A DNA stretch of 10,568 bases from Jimgerdemannia flammicorona (taxonomy: Eukaryota > Mucoromycota > Endogonomycetes > Endogonales > Endogonaceae): contig RBNI01007181.1 of assembly GCA_003990745.1 (NCBI GenBank), forward strand, positions 1 to 10,568. Reading direction: 5' to 3'. The notes below the pieces were generated by a model, which saw only the letters and a list, made by a program, of their open reading frames with translations, did not search any database and was not told the origin of the DNA. Both the position numbers and the translations under genes were made by a program. This document shows, one piece after another, positions 1 to 7,261 of this stretch. Position 1 is the first letter of the stretch; each line of letters starts with the position of its first letter.

Positions 1-342
1 AAAAAAGATCTGATGAATCTTCTTAGCTATTCTTATTTCATATACATCTATGGAGGTGATATCTTGTATTTCTTGGTGACTGGCCTGAGGGAATTTCTAG
101 TAGAGAAGGTTTTCTATTTCATACTCCTGCCACATCCAGAGGTATTTGATAGCAATAGTGATCCTTGTTTCCATTTTACAGTAGTAGAGAATATATTGAT
201 AAGAGTCACTAGTACCCAGGTTGAGACTAGGAGTCCTTCTTGTATAAGTCTCCATGGCTCTTCTGATGTCTTGAAATATCCTATCCTGGACTGAGAGACC
301 TTGGTAGTTCCTGGATCTTGAGGTTTGGCAAATGGTAGACAT
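1..342 (-). pseudogene. Unrecognised degenerate coding stretch, runs off the left edge
   Basis: Read on the minus strand from an ATG at 340-342, one frame stays open to the window edge except for a TAG at 97-99. That stop could be a decayed CAG. The visible product is about 113 residues. It starts MSTICQTSRSRN, has a middle rich in Tyr, Ile, Met and Trp, and continues KFPQASHQEIQDI after the stop. I see no zinc-binding, catalytic or membrane motif and recognise no family. An in-frame TAA lies 18 bases before the ATG, so the start is not firmly set. The stretch is less AT-rich than the DNA to its right. It could be the end of another transposon, part of a host gene, or chance. A plus-strand frame over 13-294 overlaps it and looks less protein-like. 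Confidence 0.3.
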
Positions 343-904
343 TTTATTTATAGTAAGTCTTTAGAACTATTTCTGTAAGCTTTGTTTGGATTGCTGTTAC
401 TACAGTTTCTTGATTCTTCTTTTATATTCCTCAAGATGTCCATCTTATAGTCGCAATGACTCAAACTCTATAAGAGTCAGAATAAGATTAAGTTTCAAGA
501 TACAGAAATCTACTATACTTCTAAGATTAAATATCTGCTATATTTTACTATTTAAATAAAGTTCAGAATATTTTTTTCAGAAATTCTTTAAAACTTCTTA
601 AACCTATATATATCTTTTTGAGCTACTTTAGACTCACTAAAATCTTTAAGATTTAGTCACTTTCTTTAAAAAAATTAGAACTATTATACTTAGTAGTAGT
701 GGTAAAGTTATATCTTATTTTATTAAGAAAGTTTATATAAATTTAAAAACTAGTTATAACTAGTTATTATAATGAATTATTATATACTTATAAATTACTA
801 AAAATTTTAATGAAATTTTCAATAGTAATTCTTATAAAAATTCCTACAGAATTTCTAACTAGTAGTTATAGATATTGAATATATATAGAGCCAGCATTAT
901 ATCT
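343..904. other. AT-rich gene-free stretch
   Basis: No frame on either strand keeps recognisable protein sequence here. The DNA is dominated by A and T, with many TA steps and CTAG words. This resembles heavily mutated repeat DNA in fungal AT-rich blocks. The only local structure I noted is an 18-bp perfect palindrome at 748-765. It may be an older repeat, flanking the LINE copy to its right, that has decayed past recognition. Confidence 0.5.
748..765. repeat. 18-bp perfect palindrome in AT-rich DNA
   Basis: The sequence aactagttataactagtt equals its own reverse complement. It contains two CTAG cores separated by a TATA-containing centre. In such AT-rich, CTAG-rich DNA a palindrome of this size may be chance, and no function is claimed. 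Confidence 0.4.
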
Positions 905-1031
905 TTCTCTACTACTATTCACATTATACCAAACTTTACTATATACTTTTATACAGTCTATTAGAGAAAAGTACTATTAATATATTAGTAAATAGAAGAT
1001 CAGATAGATATACTGGGTCTGATAGATCTAG

Positions 1032-2949
1032 AGTATTTGAATAGTAGTATATAAAAAGAGATTATAGTATAGAGATGAGCTTCTTTGGTAATACTAGTAG
1101 CTAGAAAGGAGTTGGAGGAAGTCAATAGCTAAGCTCAATCAGTAAGAGATCAGATCAGATGGGTTTATAAATAAGATAAAGACTGGTGATTGGTCTGAGG
1201 ATATTTAAGATAGTAAGCTAAGAGAGAAGAGAAATATGAGTACTAGAAGGGCTAGAGAGATACTACTAGACAGAGTAGATATAAGGGCTAGGAGAGCTAT
1301 TACTGGGGGCCAAAGAGTAATTGCTAATAATAGAGTAATAGTAGATCTGGAAAAAAATCCAGATATAATAGCTAATAGTAGAGCTAAGCAGATAGAGTAT
1401 CTAAGGATAGAAGATCTGCTGATGGTGTAATAGAGTTAGCAGTAGCCCTATTACTTAAGAAATCAATTTTAGAATTTACTATCACTTTGTATTTCCAGAG
1501 ACTTATAATAACTATTGAGATTGCTTACAAACCAACTGATTGAAGTTATCTCAGTGAAGTTCTTATATGGGCTGAAAGGAGTTAAGAAAGAGTTTGAGAA
1601 GAAGAGGTCATAGATAGAGGTCTTGAAGACTGAACTGTTAGTTGGTGAAGTAGTAATACTGATAGCTAGGTGTCTGAGATGAGATTCAAGAATTATGCAG
1701 CTTTTAGTAAAGAGGATATCTATGGTTATAACTTTGAAGATAAGGAGGAGGATTGAGAAGGTGATAAAAGAGAATAGAGAGATAGTGAATATTGGATTCT
1801 GTGTATAGGAGAATACTATATTTAGAATAAGTAATATAGATATTAGGCTCTGGTTTACTGGATGAGAAGACTAAAGACTGGTCTATAGTACTTATGTAGA
1901 AAACGTTTCTCTGCAAAGTGACAAGGGTGAAGAAGAGTGAGAAGGAGAAAAATGATTTGCTAGAGGTCTTGAAGGAACTAGATAGAGCAGTAGAGTATTA
2001 TACAGTAGTATAGTGGACTTATTTAGTATATATTAATATATTTGGAAGTAGTGAATAATAAGAGAATTTATATAGATAAGATAATATAGAAGAAGGTTTA
2101 GGGGAGAAAGAGGCAGAGAGATCTACTGACTGATTGATGAAGAGAAAATATACAAGGTGAAGGAGAGAATAAAGAGAGCAAAGGAGAGTAATTGGGCTAC
2201 AAGTGGTAAGAGAGTAAGGGTGGAGGCTATGACTTCAAGTAAGGAGACAAAGAGTCAGTAGCTCTATGATAATAGTATGCTCAAAGTCTGAGAGAAAGAG
2301 GTGAACCACCTAGTATAGGCTGAAGTTTTAAGAAAAGATAGTGTAGAGGATATAGTGATGAGGGGCATACATAGTATCAAATTTGGAGTACCAAATATAT
2401 AAAAAGAAGAATAAGTGATTAGAGTAGAGAAAGATGAATTAGTTGATATCTCAGAGGAGATGTAGGATGAGTCTACAAGTACTGGAGCTGGTGCTGCTCT
2501 ATTGAATATAGAAGGACCTGAGAGATACTTACTTGATATATAGGATGATAAGGAGTCTGGCTGCTGAGGAGCTAGGTGAGATAAATACATATATATAATA
2601 TCAGTGAGAAAACCTAGAGATGAGTATTGAGTAATAAGAAAGTAGTAGAGAGACTAAAATCAGAAGTTCTGGTAGTGATATTAGAGACTGAGGGTTATAA
2701 GATCAATGTGGAAAGAGAGACAGATTTAGTAGTAACTGCTAAGAAGCATGCTGCTTTCTGATAGTAACAGAGAAATAAATTGGTAATCTGATTAGTAGTA
2801 TGTGAGGAGTTTAAGGAGATGATGGAGATCAGGAATGATGAAAAGATTGTTAAGATATTGATTAGATTGAATGCTAAGAAGAATGAGAAGGAAGTAATAG
2901 CAGAATACAATCTAGACATAGCTAGAGAGGAGATAAACATGAAGTTGTA
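1032..2949 (+). pseudogene. LINE ORF1 remnant, copy A
   Basis: This is the decayed first ORF of copy A, recognised only by comparison with copy B. From 1421 the phrase DGVIELAVALLLKKSILEF parallels DGVMDLTVAPLLKKPISEF in B. From 1569 the phrase GLKGVKKEFEKK parallels GLKGVEVGFEMA, followed by EVLKT-L-VGEV and an Arg-rich RRRIEKVI segment. Near 2345 VEDIVMRGIHSIKFGVP parallels VEDMSMHGTQ and FGVP in B, followed by ELVDISEE against ELIDISEE. Stops are frequent and there are small indels. The reading frame changes by +1 between about 1500 and 1569, at the same place as in copy B. A 64-codon open stretch at 1236-1430 is part of this region. No CCHC zinc knuckle is visible. It is assigned as a nucleic-acid-binding ORF1 protein by position only. 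Confidence 0.65.
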
Positions 2950-3517
2950 AAGGAAATGAAACTGCTAAGAAATACTAATTTTTATAAACAGTATAACTAA
3001 TATTTTCTCATTAATATAAATGATCTGAGAAGCTATGTGAAATGTTGAAACATTTTTGCTTAGTTGAAAGGCTTGAAGGTAGATATTTTCTAATATAGGA
3101 TATATACTGTAAGAAGGAATTAGATAGTCAGATATAGATAAGAGAATGGGGTGGTGTGATAGTTTGGAGAGAATTCTAGTGCAGAAAGGCAAGGAGAAAT
3201 TGTATGAGATTGGAAGATAGAGAGACTACTTGGTATGAGGGAAGTGATAGAGACCAGAATGAAATCTAGTAATACTATTGTCTAGCTGTATAGTAGAGTA
3301 TTTAGATAGGTTTCTGGACTATAGAACCCTAGCTGAGACTAGTGTAGATATACTGAAGAAAGACTTTAATATAATGTACATAAAATATATTGGTAAATAG
3401 AACTAATAGTGAGAGGGATATGAGTAGCTATAGTGGGAGTATGGATAGTTGGGAAGCAGTAGAGTAGCTCAGCTCTCTGATGGATACTGGCAGAGTAGTG
3501 TGGGGTGATAAGAGGGT
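2950..3517 (+). pseudogene. LINE ORF2 remnant, copy A: endonuclease domain, truncated
   Basis: This is the start of ORF2 in copy A. The endonuclease opening motif is seen as TNIFS (2996-3010), then NINDLRSYVK after a one-base frame change, matching TNIFSLNMNGL in copy B. Further on, TLAETSVDILKKDFNIM (about 3323-3376) aligns codon for codon with TLAEAEVDILGGNFNMV in B, so the GDFN-type catalytic motif of EEP endonucleases is present with its Asp kept. LSSLMDTGRVVWGDKRV then matches LSSLMDGGR...RDRRV. After the RV codons the match stops abruptly at about 3517, and the SDH motif and reverse transcriptase are not found next to it. Several frames and many stops are involved, so no product is possible. 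Confidence 0.65.
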
Positions 3518-3642
3518 CCCTCCAGTAATATTCAGATTCCACAACCTTCTGACAATACTTATGACACAGTTTTTAGAGAAACAATACTAGTAACATAGTA
3601 AGTGATGAGTGTTCCAAGATATGTACTGAGCAGGGGGGCCCA
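3518..3642 (+). other. 5' leader segment of LINE copy B, separated from the rest by element C
   Basis: This 125-bp piece resembles the leader of copy A. ATACTT, TTAGAGAAA and TAGTAA words occur in the same order at about 945-995 and 3557-3603. The last 15 bases are the left copy of the duplication around element C. Read in the frame that continues into ORF1 after element C, the last 20 or so codons (about 3577-3642) are open. They could be untranslated leader or the beginning of ORF1, but no in-frame ATG is visible. No promoter motif is clear. Confidence 0.55.
3628..3642. repeat. Left target-site duplication of element C
   Basis: The sequence gagcaggggggccca matches gagcagaggggccca at 4846-4860 at 14 of 15 positions, with one G/A difference. 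The two copies exactly bracket element C, and the right copy begins immediately after its A-tail. This is the signature of target-primed reverse transcription. Both copies lie in the same coding phase of the host LINE. Confidence 0.8.
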
Positions 3643-3757
3643 CAGTCCTTTCTCTACTATCTTACTAGTCACAAAGTTTAGTAGGCAACCTTCTAAGTCT
3701 CCTTTCCTCTATTGTTATCTCCTCTACCTTAGGTTGGTTTGCTGTGCCTGCAAGAGC

Positions 3758-4765
3758 ATGGTGGGAGGAGGGCAATGGTGATGAGTTGTCCTTTTATTGA
3801 TGTTAAATCAGTGTCTTCTCTACTTTTTCATAGTTTCTAGTGCCTTCAGCTGTGTCTGAGATATGTATATCCATTTTGGTACAGTACCTTCTTTCTTTTA
3901 TCATTACCAACAAGGAGTTGTCTCAGTGTATCATAGATTATATAGGAAGTCAGCCAACCTTGAGCATCAAGTGCCCAGTATAGGTTACCTGCAAGTCCTC
4001 AGTACCTATGGTAGGCCCTCTGGTATTGGCAAGCTTCCTGGTGAGTATAGTTCTGGTATATGTGACTGCTTTTTAGATGATATTAGGATAGAGGAGATGG
4101 CTATTACAGATAGGAGAAAGGGCAATAATGGTGAACCAGTAGAGTATCAGACTGAGGGCAGTTATCAGGACTGAGACAGATACTGCTTTGGTGGGACCTT
4201 TTGATTGGTACAGAGTGGTTAGGTAGTAGGTGTCACTCCTGGCTTCTTTTGGCAATTTAGTGGGTTGGGCCACAGTTATTAGAAGGGGTAAAGGAGTCCA
4301 AGGCTACCTATTTCAGGTGTCTTGGCTGCACTCAACTAGAACCAGGAGCTGATATGGCAATGTAATCAAGGCCTGCAGGCTTGAGTATTGGGGTATTGGG
4401 GGTTTCCTCCCACCTCATATATAAGTTCTCTACTCATCTCATCTGGGAGAACTAGGTCTTATCCACTATGATATACTTTGATGAGAGTTTTTTCTTTATC
4501 TGTCATTCTCTTTGGGGTAGTAGGGGTTATTCTATTTGGCTTGGGTGTAGTCTTATACATACATTGGGGTTTTGGGTGTACACTTTTAGTAATTAGCATA
4601 TAGTTGAGTTCCCCCTGATGGTAGGAAGAGCATGGTATACAGAATGAGGTACAGGCCAACATAGGCCCTACTGCACCTAATATGGTTGAGCTGCTGGACA
4701 ATAGTTAGTCTAGATTAATGAGGGAGCAGTGCTAGATGAGTGGTGGGGGAGGGTTTTGGCCTATA
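3758..4765 (+). pseudogene. Decayed single-frame ORF in element C, membrane-protein-like
   Basis: From the ATG at 3758 one frame can be followed for about 335 codons with no shift. It is broken only by stops, at 3779, 3782, 3857, 4172, 4202, 4220, 4280, 4289, 4337, 4382, 4469, 4601, 4616, 4622, 4706 and 4733. Several TGA stops sit where CGA (Arg) would fit, as in the CpG decay elsewhere. Layout: a hydrophobic N-terminal segment (3785-3856) like a signal peptide or anchor; a hydrophilic region containing YGRPSGIGKLPGEYSSG and ICDCFLDD (about 4010-4085); a strongly hydrophobic Val/Leu/Gly/Phe-rich segment (about 4484-4561) that looks membrane-spanning; and a polar tail with NIGPTAPNMVELLDNS (4658-4705). 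The true terminator is unknown, because readable sequence continues past several stops. The longest intact piece is 103 codons (3863-4174). I do not recognise the family. A type I membrane protein is the best structural reading, and it is an inference. Confidence 0.5.
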
Positions 4766-4783
4766 TAGTCTAGGTTCCCTTCT

Positions 4784-4789
4784 AATAAA
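4784..4789 (+). terminator. AATAAA polyadenylation signal of element C
   Basis: An exact AATAAA lies 24 bases upstream of the 32-A tract. This is the usual spacing between signal and cleavage site in eukaryotic mRNAs. It supports an origin of element C from a processed, polyadenylated transcript. Confidence 0.65.
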
Positions 4790-4809
4790 AATCTGTAGAA
4801 CTTTGAGTT

Positions 4810-4813
<4 letters not shown>

Positions 4814-4845
<32 letters not shown>
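4814..4845 (+). repeat. 32-base poly(A) tail of element C
   Basis: This is an uninterrupted run of 32 A residues that ends directly at the right-hand target duplication. A pure tract in otherwise decayed DNA points to a fairly late insertion. Tract length may also reflect slippage or assembly uncertainty. Confidence 0.85.
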
Positions 4846-4849
<4 letters not shown>

Positions 4850-4860
4850 AGAGGGGCCCA
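4846..4860. repeat. Right target-site duplication of element C
   Basis: The sequence gagcagaggggccca directly follows the A-tail and repeats 3628-3642 with one transition difference. After it the LINE coding frame resumes (EQRGPSAFDWQYVG), matching copy A from about 1032. Confidence 0.8.
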
Positions 4861-4911
4861 AGTGCATTTGACTGGCAATATGTGGGGAGAGGCCCTGGCT
4901 TGGGGGGAAGC

Positions 4912-5393
4912 ATGAGGGGTCTGTTGGCAGGAGGACATAAAAGGAGAAGAAGTAGTGTTAGAGGACAGGAAATTGGGAGGGCAAGCTTTATGGATATGGT
5001 AAAGGAAAGACAGTTAGCAACTAGACTGGAGGGCTGACTGAGGAGGGGCAAGAAGGCAGTGAAGACTGCAGGGCAGCAGCAGTAGGGGGGAGTCCCTCTG
5101 GGGGGCCAGAGTAGTGGGGCTGGTAGTATAGTGGCTGAGGGAGTAACTGCTGATGGGAGCATAATGGGCAATTTAGAAAAAAATCTAGATAGGACTGCTG
5201 ATGGTGAATTGGGCTATGGGAAGAACATGCGACCTAGTGATCTAGCTGATGGTGTAATGGACCTGACAGTAGCCCCATTACTCAAGAAGCCAATCTCAGA
5301 GTTTGTGGTTACTTTGTACTTCTAGAGCTTAGTAGTGATAGCAAAGATGATTTTGGAGCTAATCACTAAGCAGATGAATGGTGCAGCATGTTA
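4912..5393 (+). pseudogene. LINE copy B ORF1, first frame (N-terminal part)
   Basis: After element C a frame is readable from at least 4846, with a possible start ATG at 4912 (MRGLLAGGHKRRRSS). It continues through KERQLATRLEG, a TGA at 5032, QQQ followed by a TAG at 5083, VPLGGQSSGAGS, and the intact piece from 5131 to 5322 (MAEGVTADG to PISEFVVTLYF). The TAG at 5323-5325 is CAG in copy A, so the frame probably ran on to the TAA at 5391. The early part is basic (HKRRR), which suits an RNA-binding N-terminus, but no named domain is recognised. The next ORF1 frame begins in an overlapping +1 phase near 5378. In copy A the frame changes at the same place, so this part may be a separate small ORF or the first half of one ORF1 joined by frameshifting. 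Confidence 0.5.
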
Positions 5394-6802
5394 AGTACCT
5401 GAGGGGTCTGAAAGGGGTAGAGGTGGGCTTTGAGATGGCAGGGCCATTGGAAGAGGTACTGAAGACTGGATTGATAGTTGGGGAGGTATATGTCCTAATG
5501 GTATGCTGCTTAAGATGAGATTTCAGAGTAGTGTAGCTTCTGATAAAAGGGATTCCTATGGTGACTACTGTGGAGATGAGAAGGAGAGTTGAGGAAATTA
5601 TGGCTGAGTATAGGGAGGTGGTTGGTGTAGAGTTCTGGACAGGAGATGTCGATGTCTAGATTTGATTGGTAAAGAGAGAGGCTACTGGGAAGGCTCATGA
5701 TTGGCCTTCAGTGATGGTGTGGAAAACCTTTATATATAAGGTAATAAGGGTGAAGAGGAGTGGAGAGGAGGAAGAGGATCTGTTAGAAGCACTGAAGGAG
5801 CTGAGTGGTGTAGTGGAGTAGAGGGCAAAGGCTTGGAAGATATATGTAGAGTTAACACACTTAGAGATTGTTGATGGAAAGCATATCTACATTGATAAGA
5901 GAATGTGGGAGAGGTCCCAAGGATACAAGTGGCAGAGAGAGTTGCTGACAAAACTAGAGGGAGAGGCAAAGAGGGCTGCTGGTAGTAGTGAGGATACTGG
6001 AGGAGCCAAAGTGAGTATCTGGACTAGTAGAAGTGAAGAGATTATAGCGGTGGGTCTAGAGGAGGCCAAGAAGGCACTAAGTAAGGACCCATATGAGGAT
6101 GGTACATTTGAAGTCTGGGAGGATACTCCTCTTTCTCTTATCAGGCAGGGACCAGCTGCAAGAGGCCAGGCAGTAGAGGATATGTCAATGCATGGTACTC
6201 AGTGAGTGCACTTTGGAGTTCCTGAGGTAGCAAAGAGGGGACAGGTAGTAGTGGCTAGTAAGGAGGAACTGATAGATATCTCAGAGGAAGGGTGAGATGA
6301 GACTGTGAGTATAGAGGCAGATATGTCAATACTGAGTAGAGGAAGACCAGTGACTCTAGGGGGGAAGAAGGTGGAAAACATACTTTGGATGTACCAGATG
6401 ATGAAAAACTTTGTGGCTGAAGAGTTGAGAGAAGTGGACCTGAGAGTGATGAGTGATGAGTATTGGGTGTGGATCCTGTATAGTGAGAGAGTAGTAAAGG
6501 TACTGAAGGTGGAGATACTTGCAGTTTTTCTGGAGAAGAAAGAATATAAGATTAATAAGGAGAGGGAGGCTGAGCTGGCAGTGGTGACTGGTGAGCAGGT
6601 CACCTACTGTTGGATAGAGTGTTATGGATTGCAGCTCTGGCAGGAGACCTATCTAGAGTATCTTGAGGATTTTGAGGAAAAGGAGAATGGGGAACTAACT
6701 GAGCTTCTGAGGGGATTGGAGGTGAGGAGAGTTGAAGAGAAGGAGGTGGCTATGGAAAAAAACTTGGACTTGGTACAGGAAAGAATAGATATAGAGTTAT
6801 AG
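5378..6802 (+). pseudogene. LINE copy B ORF1, main frame
   Basis: One frame runs from an ATG at 5378 (MVQHVKYLRGLKGV) to the TAG at 6800-6802, about 475 codons with no frameshift. A handful of stops interrupt it, most as TGA or TAG where Arg or Gln codons fit. The longest intact pieces are 5903-6205 (MWERSQGYKWQREL onward) and 6305-6802 (165 codons). Segments shared with copy A include GLKGV, EVLKTGLIVGEV, an RRRVEEIM stretch, VED with FGVP, and ELIDISEE. The C-terminal third is very acidic and Glu/Leu-rich, with a coiled-coil look. By position it is the ORF1 protein that would package LINE RNA. No CCHC zinc knuckle or other known RNA-binding fold is visible, unlike many fungal LINE ORF1 proteins. 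ORF2 opens in another frame only about 5 bases after the stop. Confidence 0.65.
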
Positions 6803-6848
6803 AGGGTGAGCAGAACTCTTAACACTATTTCTTATAAATAGTACAACA

Positions 6849-7199
6849 AATATTTTTTCTTTGAATATGAATGGGCTGTAGGATTCAGTTAGATGTCAGA
6901 ATATTTTTACTTAGCTTAAGAGCCTGGAGGCTGATCTCTTTCTTTTGCAGGATGTTAGATGTGAAGATGACTTGGATAGATTGCAATGGATGATGGAATA
7001 GGGTGGAGTGATAGTTTGAAAGGGTAAGGTTGGGATCTTGGTCAGGAGAGGCAGTGGAGAGATATAAGATACAAGAAGCTAGAGAGACAGACTGGTCTGG
7101 GGAGAGTGGATTCAATCAGGTTGGGAGCCAATTATGATAGAGTCCTGCTACTACCCCGCTGTATGTAGTGAGAGAGTAGATTGGGTAAAGAGACTTCAG
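6849..7199 (+). pseudogene. EEP endonuclease domain, N-terminal half (copy B)
   Basis: The reading TNIFSLNMNGL carries the N-x-N-G opening motif of EEP (apurinic-type) LINE endonucleases. It is followed by NIFT, then LKSLEADLFLLQDVR, where LLQ-D/E is the usual second catalytic block, and GGVIV with VGILVRR. It ends RVDWVKRLQ immediately before the poly(A) insert. TAG or TGA codons replace probable Arg, Gln or Trp at 6876, 6906, 6999 and nearby. The same domain is readable in copy A from 2996. Confidence 0.75.
7184..7199. repeat. Left 16-bp duplication around the poly(A) insert
   Basis: The sequence ggtaaagagacttcag is repeated without mismatch at 7246-7261. The two copies bracket a 46-bp insert that is almost wholly A. 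This fits a target-site duplication made by LINE-type integration. Confidence 0.85.
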
Positions 7200-7202
7200 G
7201 AC

Positions 7203-7245
<43 letters not shown>
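7200..7245 (+). mobile_element. Minimal retroposon insert: gactat plus 40 A
   Basis: Between perfect 16-bp repeats lie six bases (gactat) and a run of 40 A (7206-7245). It looks like an extreme 5'-truncated LINE-mediated insertion, in which only the poly(A) tail was copied. Insert plus one repeat is 62 bp, which shifts the frame by two. That is exactly the shift from frame 3 (endonuclease N-terminal half) to frame 2 (GGNFN motif onward). One caution: copy A also reads ggactat at the matching position, so the six bases may be native LINE sequence rather than insert. The frame arithmetic is the same either way. Confidence 0.8.
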
Positions 7246-7247
<2 letters not shown>

Positions 7248-7261
7248 TAAAGAGACTTCAG
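7246..7261. repeat. Right 16-bp duplication around the poly(A) insert
   Basis: This is a perfect copy of 7184-7199, directly after the 40-A tract. From here the endonuclease frame resumes with KSGTLAEAEVDILGGNFN, which aligns codon for codon with copy A. Confidence 0.85.

Larger units (their letters stand above)
905..3517 (+). mobile_element. LINE (non-LTR retrotransposon) copy A, heavily decayed, 3' part missing here
   Basis: This stretch aligns by eye along its length with the better preserved copy B. The leader near 905-1000 matches 3520-3610. The segment at 1032-1070 matches 4862-4897. The ORF1 parts match 5150-6800, and the endonuclease part matches 6840-7460. Where the two differ, A often carries A or T where B has G or C, for example AAAAAG against GGGGAG near 1051. 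Copy A is therefore the more mutated one. The match ends at about 3517, inside the endonuclease domain, immediately before the copy B leader. Losing the 3' rather than the 5' end is not what abortive LINE integration gives, so interruption by copy B or a deletion is more likely. No target-site duplication could be assigned to A. The 5' boundary is uncertain by some tens of bases. Confidence 0.75.
3643..4845 (+). mobile_element. Element C: retroposed sequence with A-tail inserted in LINE copy B
   Basis: This 1203-bp insert is bracketed by 15-bp near-identical duplications. It ends in 32 uninterrupted A residues, with an AATAAA signal 24 bases before the tail. Copy A carries no such insert at the matching position (about 1006-1032), so the empty site can be seen. 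Base composition differs from the purine-rich LINE around it, with more T and C. A single decayed frame runs from an ATG at 3758 to near 4765 without any frame change (see separate entry), with about 115 bases before it. This layout of leader, one long frame, polyadenylation signal and tail fits a retroposed mRNA (processed pseudogene). The alternative is an unknown non-autonomous retroposon family. No reverse transcriptase or endonuclease motif is inside it, so it was probably moved in trans by a LINE. Confidence 0.75.

Noticed and set aside
13..294. Plus-strand open frame of 93 codons
   Set aside because: It overlaps the minus-strand reading, has no recognisable motif, and its composition looks like a chance reading in T-rich DNA.
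748..765. Palindrome as a regulatory or integration site
   Set aside because: CTAG and TA words are so common in this AT-rich block that a palindrome of this size has little weight by itself.
2264..3192. Several Ser/Ile/Leu-rich minus-strand open frames
   Set aside because: They are antisense to the decayed copy A ORF1 and ORF2, with no motif. Purine-rich plus strands produce such frames by chance.
4040..4085. Resemblance of the YSSGICDCFLDD segment to the start of PLAC8-type cysteine-rich proteins
   Set aside because: Only a handful of residues agree. The Cys-rich block that should follow in that family is absent in this frame.
4812..5171. Minus-strand open frame of 119 codons ending in a Phe run
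   Set aside because: It is the reverse reading of the ORF1 frame plus the poly(A) tail. The Phe run is only the complement of the A-tract, and the plus-strand reading matches copy A.
6199..6603. Minus-strand open frame of 134 codons, Ser/Thr-rich
   Set aside because: It is antisense to the well-supported LINE ORF1. Ser/Thr richness is what the complement of Glu/Arg/Val-rich purine coding gives.
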